Shown here piece by piece: positions 17,434 to 25,602 of a DNA stretch of 64,000 bases. The notes under the pieces were generated by a model, which made no database searches, was not told the DNA's origin, and saw only the letters and a list, made by a program, of their open reading frames with translations. Each line of letters opens with the position of its first letter. Position 1 is the first letter of the stretch. The stretch is from JAJDIA01 sp031555735. GTDB lineage: Bacteria > Bacteroidota > Bacteroidia > Bacteroidales > Tannerellaceae. The stretch is taken from assembly GCA_031555735.1 (NCBI GenBank), contig JAVBUE010000058.1, positions 3,742-67,741 on the forward strand, read 5' to 3'. The translations under genes were made by a program, and so were the position numbers.

Positions 17434-18597
17434 ATGGCCGAATCGAATTTCGTAGATTATGTAAAGATATATTGCCGTTCTGGCAAAGGCGGAAGAGGAT
17501 CCACTCATTTCCGCCGGGAAAAGTACATCCCCAAAGGAGGACCGGATGGTGGTAACGGAGGCAGAGGAGGACATATCTACCTGCGCGGCAACCGTAATTA
17601 TTGGACTCTCCTGCACCTGAAATTCGAACGGCATATCCTCGCAACCCACGGGATGGGAGGCACAGCTAAACGCAGTACCGGAAAGGATGGGGAAGACAAA
17701 GTGATCGAAGTACCCTGCGGCACCGTTGTCTATGACGCCGAGACCGGAGAATTTATCTGCGATGTCACGGCGGACGGCCAGGAAGTGCTCCTGCTGAAAG
17801 GCGGACGGGGTGGGTTGGGCAATTTCAATTTCAAATCGTCCACCAACCAGGCGCCAAGGTATGCACAGCCGGGCGAACCGGCACAGGAACGCACCATCAT
17901 CATGCAGCTGAAACTACTGGCTGACGTCGGTCTGGTTGGTTTCCCCAACGCAGGCAAATCCACCCTGCTGTCTGTCGTCTCCGCAGCCAAGCCCAAAATA
18001 GCCAATTACCCGTTCACGACACTGGAACCCAATCTGGGGATCGTCAGTTACCGGGACAACCGCTCGTTCATCATGGCTGATATACCGGGTATTATCGAGG
18101 GAGCCAGCGAAGGGAAAGGATTGGGGCTGCGGTTCCTGCGGCATATCGAACGTAACTCCCTGTTGCTGTTCATGGTTCCGGGTGATACCGATGACATACG
18201 CCGGGAATATGAGATCCTGCATAACGAATTGGTCAAATACAACCCAGACCTGCTGGATAAACGGCGTGTATTGGCCATTACGAAAAGTGATATGCTGGAC
18301 GATGAATTGATCGAAGGGCTATCACAGGACTTACCGGAAGGGATCCCGTATGTATTCATCTCATCTGTCGCACAAAAAGGATTGACCGAACTCAAAGACC
18401 TGTTGTGGATCGAGCTGAACAGGGAAACATTCCATGAACCGGAACGTATCGTACACAAGAATATCGATATCAGCCAGCTTCCTCCCGATGATTTCGAATG
18501 GGTTATCCCGTCGGACGACGACGATGACGATTGGGAAGATGACCTGGAGGAATACGACTGGGAGGAGGAAGGAACGGATGAAGACCCTAATCCATAA
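17434..18597 (+). CDS. obg: GTPase ObgE/CgtA
   Basis: A 387-residue Obg GTPase involved in 50S subunit assembly and stress control. The glycine-rich Obg fold covers 1-158 (CRSGKGGRGSTHFRREKYIP, PDGGNGGRGGHIYLRG). The G domain, about 160-330, has GFPNAGKSTLL, DIPGIIEGASEGKGLG and TKSD. Instead of the OCT domain of some relatives, the C terminus is very acidic (SDDDDDDWEDDLEEYDWEEE), as often in Bacteroidetes. Within the hpt-adk-obg unit; a purine-rich GGAGGAGGAAGG near its 3' end may serve the next gene. Confidence 0.97.
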   Translation: MAESNFVDYVKIYCRSGKGGRGSTHFRREKYIPKGGPDGGNGGRGGHIYLRGNRNYWTLLHLKFERHILATHGMGGTAKRSTGKDGEDKVIEVPCGTVVYDAETGEFICDVTADGQEVLLLKGGRGGLGNFNFKSSTNQAPRYAQPGEPAQERTIIMQLKLLADVGLVGFPNAGKSTLLSVVSAAKPKIANYPFTTLEPNLGIVSYRDNRSFIMADIPGIIEGASEGKGLGLRFLRHIERNSLLLFMVPGDTDDIRREYEILHNELVKYNPDLLDKRRVLAITKSDMLDDELIEGLSQDLPEGIPYVFISSVAQKGLTELKDLLWIELNRETFHEPERIVHKNIDISQLPPDDFEWVIPSDDDDDDWEDDLEEYDWEEEGTDEDPNP

Positions 18598-18607
18598 AGG
18601 AATCCGG

Positions 18608-19426
18608 ATGTTGCAGTTTGACGGTCTGAGCCGATGCTGCAACATTTCTCATTTTATTACTACGCGTCACGGAGGTACGGGTACGGGAACATACACCTCA
18701 TTCAACCTGGGTGCGTTCTGCAAAGATGATCCGGCAATTGTTAGATCCAACCGCCGTTTGCTTTGTTCTGTCTTCGGACTGGAAGATAACCGGCTGTTTG
18801 TCCCCTGCCAGACACATGCAGACAACATCCTTTACATAGACTCCTCATTCCTGTCTCTTTCTGCCGATGAGCAGGAGCAGGGACTGTATGGGAAAGACGC
18901 GCTGATCACCAACCAACCGGGATTGGTGATCGGGGTGACTACCGCAGACTGTGTGCCGATCCTGTTGTATGCACCTGACCAACAAGTCGTAGCCGCCATC
19001 CATGCCGGTTGGAGGGGCACCGTCCGCCAAATCGCACGGCGTACCATCGACCTCCTGATACGGGACTTCCACTGCGATCCGGAAGTGATGATAGCAGGCA
19101 TAGGCCCGGCCATCAGCCAGGAGTTGTTTGAAGTGGGAGAAGAGGTGGGTGACACCTTCACTGCCGCTGGTATCTCCCTGAAACCTATAGCCATCAGGCA
19201 TCCGGAAACCGGCCGCCTGCATATCAACCTTTGCGAAGCCAACCGCCTGCAACTAACGGAAGCCGGTATCCTTCCCGGGCATATCGAGATCGCCGGAATG
19301 TGTACCTGTACGGATGCCGATCTGTTCTTTTCTGCCAGGCGACAGGGAATCGACAGCGGCCGGATGCTGTCGGGCATCGGGATAACAAACCCCATCCCTA
19401 TCCTATCCACTGATTTCGACTCATGA
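18608..19426 (+). CDS. pgeF: Purine nucleoside phosphorylase / polyphenol oxidase, YfiH family
   Basis: A 272-residue laccase-domain (YfiH/YlmD) protein. The family was annotated as polyphenol oxidase; tested members act on purine nucleosides and help remove mis-built peptidoglycan precursors. Zinc-ligand motifs are visible: TTADCVPILL with its cysteine, AAIHAGWRGTVRQI with its histidine, and an earlier FVPCQTHADNILYID. The ATG at 18608 gives the usual start (MLQFDGLSRC). An in-frame ATG at 18578, overlapping obg by 20 bases and following a strong GGAGGAGGAAGG, is a real alternative and would add ten residues. The stop overlaps the next gene by four bases. Confidence 0.9.
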   Translation: MLQFDGLSRCCNISHFITTRHGGTGTGTYTSFNLGAFCKDDPAIVRSNRRLLCSVFGLEDNRLFVPCQTHADNILYIDSSFLSLSADEQEQGLYGKDALITNQPGLVIGVTTADCVPILLYAPDQQVVAAIHAGWRGTVRQIARRTIDLLIRDFHCDPEVMIAGIGPAISQELFEVGEEVGDTFTAAGISLKPIAIRHPETGRLHINLCEANRLQLTEAGILPGHIEIAGMCTCTDADLFFSARRQGIDSGRMLSGIGITNPIPILSTDFDS

Positions 19427-20121
19427 TCCCCATATCCATATCACCAGCCATCAGCCGGGTATGTCCCGACATGCACCTGATCGCTATCACCTGCGAGGTG
19501 GTGAATACCACGCCCGACCAACGGCTTTGGAGCCTGATCGAAGAAGAGGCAAGCCTCCTGCAACAGACCTCGCGGCTGGAAGAGATCAACAAACTGGAGC
19601 CCATACGCGCCACCCGCCAGGCATATAAACAATTGGGGAAGGATCCCAACCGGTACCGCCCGTCGGCGGAAGCCTTACGGCGCCGTATCCTGCGCGGCCT
19701 CCCCTTATACGCCATCGATACGTTGGTGGATATCATCAACCTGGTATCCATCCGGAGCGGTTATTCCATCGGCGGGTTCGATGCCGGCAAGATATCCGGT
19801 GCGTTGACACTCGGTGCAGGGGAGGCAGGAGAGAAATATGAGGCGATCGGCCGGGGAGAGATGAACATCGAAGGGCTGCCTGTTTACCGGGATGCACAGG
19901 GAGGGATCGGCACACCCACCAGCGATGAAGAACGAACCAAAATTGATATTCACACCACCCAATTGTTAATGATCATCAACGGATATTCCGGTAAAGACGG
20001 ATTGGAAGAAACAGCCGGAATGGCCATCAGCTTATTAACGGATTATGTATCAGCCTCACAAATGGAAGTCTGCCTGATCAATCCCCATGAACAAAAAAGC
20101 ATCACCTCCTTTTTGCGTTAA
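19423..20121 (+). CDS. B3/B4 tRNA-binding domain protein
   Basis: A 232-residue protein made mostly of a B3/4 domain, the fold also found in the phenylalanyl-tRNA synthetase beta subunit. Recognisable segments are RATRQAYKQLGKDPNRYRPS, EALRRRILRGLPLYAIDTLV and INLVSIRSGYSIGGFDAGKI. Stand-alone members are thought to edit or bind amino acids or tRNA, but the role is not settled. It overlaps pgeF by four bases and closes the hpt-adk-obg-pgeF run. Confidence 0.85.
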   Translation: MIPISISPAISRVCPDMHLIAITCEVVNTTPDQRLWSLIEEEASLLQQTSRLEEINKLEPIRATRQAYKQLGKDPNRYRPSAEALRRRILRGLPLYAIDTLVDIINLVSIRSGYSIGGFDAGKISGALTLGAGEAGEKYEAIGRGEMNIEGLPVYRDAQGGIGTPTSDEERTKIDIHTTQLLMIINGYSGKDGLEETAGMAISLLTDYVSASQMEVCLINPHEQKSITSFLR

Positions 20122-20176
20122 TTATACTTAATTCAGCCCCAAACGGCTATTTTTATGCTAAAAAACATATAAATTC

Positions 20177-20207
20177 TTTTGAAGTATCTGATTTATACCT
20201 ACTTTTG
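20177..20207 (+). promoter_or_regulatory. Promoter of the winged-helix gene
   Basis: TTTTG at 20177-20181, an 18-base spacer and TACTTTTG at 20200-20207. The start codon at 20238 follows 31 bases later. Confidence 0.75.
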
Positions 20208-20237
20208 CTGTCGTTAAACATATTAATAGCCCTAAAA

Positions 20238-20438
20238 ATGATTGAGTTAATTGGAACAAATGCCGGTCTTGTATGGAATGCGTTGAGCGAAGGCGGCAAA
20301 ATGAATGTGAAAGACGTAAAGAAGGCAACCAAGATTAAAGCAGACAAAGATTTGTATGCCGCAATGGGTTGGTTGGCCAAAGAAGGCAAAATGTCTTTTG
20401 AAGAAGTAGAAGGCGAACTGTTCATCCAGTTGGTGTAA
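20238..20438 (+). CDS. Small winged helix-turn-helix protein
   Basis: A 66-residue protein matching the short Bacteroidetes winged-helix family often annotated from DUF2582 (PF10771). The sequence reads as one wHTH: IGTNAGLVWNALSEGGKMNV as the first helix region, DVKKATKIKADKDLYAAMGW as helix 2 and the recognition helix, then a beta wing (KMSFEEVEGELFIQL). Partner and DNA target are unknown. The start at 20238 has a consensus promoter upstream and a terminator follows, so it is a single-gene unit. Confidence 0.85.
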   Translation: MIELIGTNAGLVWNALSEGGKMNVKDVKKATKIKADKDLYAAMGWLAKEGKMSFEEVEGELFIQLV

Positions 20439-20472
20439 GCACCCGGACGAACCCGTCAACAAAAAGATGAAG

Positions 20473-20502
20473 AGGCTGTTCGATTTAGTTGGACAGCCTT
20501 TC
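20473..20502 (+). terminator. Terminator after the winged-helix gene
   Basis: AGGCTGT at 20473-20479 pairs with ACAGCCT at 20493-20499 around a 13-base loop and is followed by a short T-rich tract. Confidence 0.6.
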
Positions 20503-20567
20503 GTGTATCTGTACCTTTATTTAATAAGCCGCCCTCCTGTCCATTTTTTATTTTTATTCCGTGTTTG

Positions 20568-20598
20568 TTGGTTTATTCGATTCTTAATCCTACTTTTG
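20568..20598 (+). promoter_or_regulatory. Promoter of the coiled coil-zapA unit
   Basis: TTG at 20568-20570 (within TTTGTTGG), a 20-base spacer and TACTTTTG at 20591-20598. The next ATG is at 20617. Confidence 0.75.
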
Positions 20599-20616
20599 TG
20601 TAGAATTTGGTGTGAA

Positions 20617-20910
20617 ATGACCGAGGATGAGAAAAGACTGTTAGCCGTATTGGAGGTGCGAGTTCGTGATTTGATGGCCAAATGTGATGTGCAAAGGCAT
20701 CGAATAAACGAGCTTCATCTGGCATTGGATAAAAAAGAAGATGAAATACAGCAGACAAAACAGACCATCGAACAACTTAACACCAGATATGATAACATAT
20801 TGACGGCGCACGCTGTTTCATTAGATGAAGGAGATATCAAAAACGCCCGAATGCGGTTATCAAAGTTAGTGCGGGAAGTTGATAAGTGCATTGCACTATT
20901 AAACGAATAG
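20617..20910 (+). CDS. Small coiled-coil protein next to zapA, ZapB-like
   Basis: A 97-residue, highly charged protein predicted to be mostly one long coiled coil (VLEVRVRDLMAKCDVQRHRI, ELHLALDKKEDEIQQTKQTI). It ends six bases before zapA and shares its promoter, so it probably works with ZapA at the division ring, as ZapB does in other bacteria. No sequence motif proves homology to ZapB; size, coiled coil and gene pairing are the evidence. The ATG at 20617 lies 19 bases after a consensus -7 box; the longer frame starting at 20467 would cross the promoter and is unlikely. Confidence 0.8.
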   Translation: MTEDEKRLLAVLEVRVRDLMAKCDVQRHRINELHLALDKKEDEIQQTKQTIEQLNTRYDNILTAHAVSLDEGDIKNARMRLSKLVREVDKCIALLNE

Positions 20911-20915
20911 ACGCA

Positions 20916-21215
20916 ATGAACGATAATGTTTTTAAAATACATGTTGACATTGCCGGAAAAAGTTACGGGCTTACCATCAACAGAAACGAAGAAGCCTTGG
21001 TTCGCGAAGCAACCAAGCAGATTCGCCACCAGATGATGCTATACCGGAATGCCTTTTCCGATCCGGATCTAACCGACAAAGACCGGTTAGCCATGGTAGC
21101 GTTGCAATTGTCCATTGAGAACCTGAAGTTGGAAAACAGGAACGACACAAGTCCTTTCACAGACAAAATAACTGAGCTTACCCAGGAGTTGGAGGCATAT
21201 TTGAAAGACGAGTGA
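20916..21215 (+). CDS. zapA: Cell division protein ZapA
   Basis: A 99-residue FtsZ-ring stabiliser. The N-terminal part (FKIHVDIAGKSYGLTINRNE, then EALVREATKQIRHQMMLY) is the ZapA globular domain and the C-terminal part (residues 60-98) is a coiled coil. ATG at 20916 gives the family start; an in-frame alternative at 20886 lies inside the previous gene. Followed by a hairpin and then rny. Confidence 0.93.
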   Translation: MNDNVFKIHVDIAGKSYGLTINRNEEALVREATKQIRHQMMLYRNAFSDPDLTDKDRLAMVALQLSIENLKLENRNDTSPFTDKITELTQELEAYLKDE

Positions 21216-21245
21216 TCACTCACGTATGAAAAGACATGCGACCCG

Positions 21246-21290
21246 CACTGCTATTGCACCGGTTTACGGTTGCAACAGGAGTGTTTTTTT
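21246..21290 (+). terminator. Probable terminator between zapA and rny
   Basis: CACTGCTATTGCACC can pair imperfectly with GGTTGCAACAGGAGTG (21268-21283) and is followed by seven T residues. Some mismatches are present. The 109-base gap could instead hold the end of a small RNA. Confidence 0.55.
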
Positions 21291-21324
21291 ATATCTGTAA
21301 ATACGAACTTAAATTATTTGTAAA

Positions 21325-22860
21325 ATGGAATTGTATATCATATTACCGATTGCCGCCTTCCTCGTGGGAGGCCTGTTGGTATGGATTGGAACCCGATTCC
21401 TTTTCAAGTCGAAGTATGACTCCATACTTCAGGAAGCCGAAAAGGAAGCCGAAGTGATCAAAAAGAACAAACTGCTCGAGGTGAAAGAGAAGTTCCTCCA
21501 CCTGAAAGCCGACCTGGAAAAGCAGGTATCACAGCGCAACGCGAAGATCCAATCGTACGAGTCGAAGCTGAAACAAAAAGAAATGTCGATCAACCAACGC
21601 ATCGACGACCTCCAACGGAAAAGCAGCGAAGTGGATACCGTCAAAGAAAACCTCTCCGTCCAGCTCGAAGTCATTGAAAAGAAGAAACAGGAACTCGACC
21701 GCATGCACCAGCGTGAAGTAGAACAACTGGAAACACTCTCCGGGCTGTCGGCGGATGAAGCCAAAGAGCGCCTGATCGAATCACTGAAAGACGAAGCCAA
21801 GTCGCAAGCCACCTCCTACATCAACGAGATCGTGGAAGAAGCCAAACTCTCGGCCAATAAGGAAGCGAAAAAGATCATCATCCAGTCGATCCAACGGGTA
21901 GCCACCGAAACGGCGATCGAAAACTCCATCACCGTATTCCATATCGAATCCGACGAGATTAAGGGACGCATCATCGGGCGTGAAGGACGTAACATCCGCG
22001 CACTTGAAGCCGCGACAGGTATTGAGATTGTGGTGGACGACACCCCCGAAGCGATTGTCCTTTCCGGTTTCGACCCCGTACGCAGGGAAGTAGCCCGCCT
22101 GGCCTTGCACCAACTGGTGCAGGATGGACGTATCCACCCGGCACGTATCGAAGAAGTGGTAACCAAAGTACGCAAACAAGTGGAAGAAGAAGTGATCGAA
22201 ACAGGCAAGCGCACGGCGATCGACCTCGGTATCCACGGCCTGCATCCCGAACTGATCCGCCTGATCGGTAAGATGAAATACCGTTCCTCCTACGGACAGA
22301 ACCTCCTGCAACATGCCCGTGAAACCGCCAACCTCTGCGCGGTCATGGCATCCGAACTGGGACTGAACCCGAAGAAAGCCAAACGCGCCGGACTCCTGCA
22401 CGACATCGGCAAGGTGCCCGACGACGAACCCGAATTGCCACACGCCATCCTCGGGATGAAGTTGTGCGAGAAATACAAGGAGAAACCGGATATCTGCAAT
22501 GCCGTAGGCGCCCACCACGACGAAGTGGAGATGCAGACCTTACTGGCGCCGATCGTCCAGGTATGCGACGCCATCTCCGGAGCACGTCCGGGAGCACGCC
22601 GCGAGATCGTGGAAGCCTACATCAAACGTCTGAACGACCTCGAACAGCTTGCCCTCTCCTATCCCGGCGTTGTAAAGACCTATGCCATCCAGGCGGGACG
22701 CGAACTGCGGGTGATCGTGGGAGCCGATAAGATCGACGACAAAGACACCGAAAGCCTGTCGGCCGAGATCGCCAAGAAGATCCAGGATGAGATGACTTAC
22801 CCGGGACAGGTAAAGATCACCGTGATCCGTGAGACACGCGCGGTAAGCTATGCCAAATAA
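21325..22860 (+). CDS. rny: Ribonuclease Y
   Basis: A 511-residue membrane-anchored endoribonuclease that starts mRNA decay. It has an N-terminal membrane segment (LYIILPIAAFLVGGLLVWIG), a long coiled coil (about 30-190), a KH domain (IKGRIIGREGRNIRALEAAT) and an HD domain with RAGLLHDIGKVPDDE and AVGAHHDEVE carrying the metal ligands. Length is standard. It is separated from zapA by a hairpin and followed by a strong terminator. Confidence 0.97.
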   Translation: MELYIILPIAAFLVGGLLVWIGTRFLFKSKYDSILQEAEKEAEVIKKNKLLEVKEKFLHLKADLEKQVSQRNAKIQSYESKLKQKEMSINQRIDDLQRKSSEVDTVKENLSVQLEVIEKKKQELDRMHQREVEQLETLSGLSADEAKERLIESLKDEAKSQATSYINEIVEEAKLSANKEAKKIIIQSIQRVATETAIENSITVFHIESDEIKGRIIGREGRNIRALEAATGIEIVVDDTPEAIVLSGFDPVRREVARLALHQLVQDGRIHPARIEEVVTKVRKQVEEEVIETGKRTAIDLGIHGLHPELIRLIGKMKYRSSYGQNLLQHARETANLCAVMASELGLNPKKAKRAGLLHDIGKVPDDEPELPHAILGMKLCEKYKEKPDICNAVGAHHDEVEMQTLLAPIVQVCDAISGARPGARREIVEAYIKRLNDLEQLALSYPGVVKTYAIQAGRELRVIVGADKIDDKDTESLSAEIAKKIQDEMTYPGQVKITVIRETRAVSYAK

Positions 22861-22880
22861 ACGGTGAGTACGCAATACGG

Positions 22881-22914
22881 AAAGGCTGTACCGCAGAGGT
22901 GCAGCCTTTTTTTT
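22881..22914 (+). terminator. Terminator after rny
   Basis: AAAGGCTGTACC pairs with GGTGCAGCCTTT (one G-U pair) and runs into a tract of eight or more T residues. Confidence 0.9.
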
Positions 22915-22983
22915 ACGGAAAAAACAGCCTGCACACCTATTCATTCAAATTAACACGTATCTTCGTAACGAAAAGTCAGAGGA

Positions 22984-24414
22984 ATGGTCACAGAAGAACT
23001 TAGCAAACTATACGCATCTTATACCGGTTCACCCGTTGCCGACATGATCGAATTACCGTCATCAGGATCCAACCGCCGATACTTCCGGCTGTATGGAGAG
23101 AAGGTATTAATCGGTGTAAGCGGTACCTCCCCCGAAGAAAATAAAGCCTTTCTGTATATGGCGAAACATTTCCGGTCGAAAGGCCTGCCTGTGCCCGAAG
23201 TGTATTGCTGGTCGGACAACCAAGCCTATTACCTCCAGGAAGACCTCGGTGACACCCTGCTGTTCCACGCCATTGAAAAAGGGAGGAAAAGCTGTGTGTT
23301 CGACGAGACCGAACGCACCCTGTTGCATAAGACACTTGCCCTGCTGCCGTCGATCCAGTTTGCCGGCGCCGATGGGATGGACTTTGCCTATTGCTACCCC
23401 CAACCGGCATTCAATGAACGGTCGATCCTCTGGGACCTGAACTATTTCAAGTACTGCTTCCTCAAAGCCACGGGGATGGATTTTCAGGAAGACCGGCTGG
23501 AAGACGATTTCAAGCGGATGAGCGACGTGTTGCTCCAAAGCCCCTCCGGCACCTTCATGTACCGCGATTTCCAATCGCGCAACGTCATGATCCGGGAAAA
23601 CGAACCCTGGTTCATCGATTTCCAGGGAGGACGGAAAGGACCGATCTTTTACGACGTAGCCTCCTTCCTCTGGCAGGCAAAAGCCAACTACCCCGAAGCG
23701 CTCCGCAGTGAACTGCTCCAGGTATATATGGATGCGTTGAAGCAATACATCCCGGTGGATGAGGCCCGCTTCCTCGACCGCCTCCGCCATTTCGTCCTTT
23801 TCCGTACCCTGCAGGTACTCGGCGCCTACGGCTTCCGGGGGTATTTTGAAAAGAAGCCGCACTTTATACAAAGCGTACCTTTCGCCCTTGAGAACCTGCG
23901 GCAACTGTTGCGCGACAACTATCCGGAATATCCCTACCTCTGCCAGGTGTTACGCGAACTCACCAACCTCAAACAGTTTTCCGACGATATCCGGAAACGT
24001 ACCCTCGAAGTCAAGATCGTGAGTTTCGCTTATAAGAAAGGGATACCCAACGACCCCTCGGGCAACGGAGGCGGGTTTGTTTTCGACTGCCGCGCCATCA
24101 ATAACCCCGGGAAATACGAACGGTACAACCACTTTACCGGGTTGGACGAGCCGGTGATCCGCTTCCTGGAAGAAGACGGGGAGATCACCGGATTCCTGGA
24201 GCATGTCTATACGATGGTGGACTCCTCCGTACAACGGTATATCGACCGGGGATTCACCAACCTGATGGTGTGCTTCGGTTGCACGGGCGGACAGCACCGT
24301 TCCGTCTATTCGGCACAACAACTGGCCGAACACCTGAACCGGAAATTCGGCATACGGATCGACCTGGTTCACAGAGAACAGAATATAGAACAAACGTACG
24401 ACGCTACTTTATGA
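22984..24414 (+). CDS. APH-type sugar kinase fused to RapZ C-terminal domain
   Basis: A 476-residue fusion. Residues 1-330 form an aminoglycoside phosphotransferase/AmgK-type kinase: SSGSNRRYFRLYGEKVLIGV in the nucleotide lobe, a catalytic loop FMYRDFQSRNVMI and a DFG-like WFIDFQGGRKGP. Residues 345-476 match the C-terminal domain of RapZ (YKKGIPNDPSGNGGGFVFDC and FTNLMVCFGCTGGQHRSVY), the part that in enterobacteria handles regulatory RNA and amino-sugar signals. The gene overlaps by four bases a MurU-like nucleotidyltransferase. AmgK plus MurU is a known route from N-acetylmuramate to UDP-MurNAc, so this enzyme probably phosphorylates a cell-wall sugar at C1. The substrate and the role of the RapZ part are inferred. 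Confidence 0.87.
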   Translation: MVTEELSKLYASYTGSPVADMIELPSSGSNRRYFRLYGEKVLIGVSGTSPEENKAFLYMAKHFRSKGLPVPEVYCWSDNQAYYLQEDLGDTLLFHAIEKGRKSCVFDETERTLLHKTLALLPSIQFAGADGMDFAYCYPQPAFNERSILWDLNYFKYCFLKATGMDFQEDRLEDDFKRMSDVLLQSPSGTFMYRDFQSRNVMIRENEPWFIDFQGGRKGPIFYDVASFLWQAKANYPEALRSELLQVYMDALKQYIPVDEARFLDRLRHFVLFRTLQVLGAYGFRGYFEKKPHFIQSVPFALENLRQLLRDNYPEYPYLCQVLRELTNLKQFSDDIRKRTLEVKIVSFAYKKGIPNDPSGNGGGFVFDCRAINNPGKYERYNHFTGLDEPVIRFLEEDGEITGFLEHVYTMVDSSVQRYIDRGFTNLMVCFGCTGGQHRSVYSAQQLAEHLNRKFGIRIDLVHREQNIEQTYDATL

Positions 24415-25154
24415 ATGCAATGATCTTCGCAGCGGGTTTGGGCACACGGCTCAAACCGCTCACGGACAATACTCCCAAAGCGCTCATCCCCGTCGGGGGC
24501 AAGCCGATGCTTGAACATATCATCCTTAAACTGAAAGCGGCAGGCTTCGACCACATCGTGATCAACATCCATCACTTAGGACAACAGATCATCGATTTCC
24601 TGGAAGCCAATGACAACTTCGGTATCGACATCCATCTCTCCGACGAACGGGATTACCTGCTGGATACCGGCGGCGGGATCAAGAAAGCCGCCTCCTTCTT
24701 CCGGAAAGACAAGCCGATCTTGGTACACAATGTCGATATCATGTCCAATGTCAACCTCACCGACCTGTACAACGCGCACCTGCATACCAAACCGCTGGCC
24801 ACCCTGCTGGTCAGCCAGCGGGATACGTCGCGCTACCTGCTGTTCAATAAAGAGAATAAGTTGTGCGGCTGGCGAAACCGTGATACAGGCGAGGTCAAAT
24901 CTTTCTATCCCCAGTTCGACCCGCGGCAATATACGGAATTTGCTTTCGGCGGCGTACACATCCTTTCCCCCCAGATATTCGAATGGATGGAAGAATGGAC
25001 GGGAAAATTCCCCATCATCAACTTCTACCTGTCCATTTGCGCCCGGACAACCATCCAGGCTTATCCGGCAGAAAACCTCAAACTGATCGATATCGGCAAA
25101 CCCGACGCCATCGAAAAAGCCGAAGAATGGCTGCGCTCGGATGGCATCCGCTGA
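24411..25154 (+). CDS. murU: Sugar-1-phosphate nucleotidyltransferase, MurU-like
   Basis: A 247-residue nucleotidyltransferase. The signature FAAGLGTRLKPLTDNTPKAL at 5-24 and the VHNVDIMSNV metal site near 107 are clear; LLDTGGGIKKA is the typical second motif. It would activate a sugar-1-phosphate with a nucleoside triphosphate. The ATG at 24411 overlaps the stop of the kinase/RapZ fusion (ATGA), which strongly suggests coupled expression and, with that kinase, cell-wall sugar salvage (MurU makes UDP-MurNAc). A mannose- or glucose-1-phosphate enzyme is the main alternative. Confidence 0.82.
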   Translation: MNAMIFAAGLGTRLKPLTDNTPKALIPVGGKPMLEHIILKLKAAGFDHIVINIHHLGQQIIDFLEANDNFGIDIHLSDERDYLLDTGGGIKKAASFFRKDKPILVHNVDIMSNVNLTDLYNAHLHTKPLATLLVSQRDTSRYLLFNKENKLCGWRNRDTGEVKSFYPQFDPRQYTEFAFGGVHILSPQIFEWMEEWTGKFPIINFYLSICARTTIQAYPAENLKLIDIGKPDAIEKAEEWLRSDGIR

Positions 25155-25274
25155 TCGGTTGATCCTTCCTGCAGGATCCCTGCGCGGAAAAAGTGCATCC
25201 GGATAATTTCTTACCGGAATATAGATGCGTAGCGGAAAAGATACCTTCTTCTATTGCAGCGATTAGGAACCTTT

Positions 25275-25366
25275 AGTTGTTCCACCCGGGTGGGACATGT
25301 GTACCACCTGACTGGAACATATGTCCCACCTTGGTGGAACACGTGTCCCACCCGGGTGGAACAACT
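25275..25366. repeat. Four-unit dyad array with exact 22-base period
   Basis: Units begin at 25280, 25302, 25324 and 25346, each reading Y-CCACC, four bases, then GTGG(A/G)AC (CTGGAAC in the second). The whole block is also close to an inverted repeat, opening AGTTGTTCCACC and closing GGTGGAACAACT. It lies 120 bases after the MurU-like gene, between two convergent genes. The 448-base gap 25155-25602 also holds ACGGATCA/TGATCCGT (25446-25477), a weaker stem, and the terminator at 25504-25529; I see nothing else. Confidence 0.92.
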
Positions 25367-25503
25367 ACCCCTTCCGTATGGCGACAACAACTCATCCACT
25401 GGATTGCAATACCTGCATTAAATGGATGCAATAGATGAACAAGAGACGGATCAGCACATGCCCTGTCGTGATCCGTTTGTCCACAAACCATTGATTGGAT
25501 ATG

Positions 25504-25529
25504 AAAAAGGGCGCCCCAAAAAGGCGCCC
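25504..25529 (-). terminator. Terminator of the IMP dehydrogenase gene
   Basis: GGGCGCC at 25509-25515 pairs with GGCGCCC at 25523-25529 around seven bases. Read leftwards it is followed by five T residues (25504-25508). Confidence 0.85.
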
Positions 25530-25602
25530 ATAAATAGCTTATTTGTACATTTTACTGTATGGAAAGCTTCCGGCATCACGATGCCACTTGCATAACAGGC
25601 GA

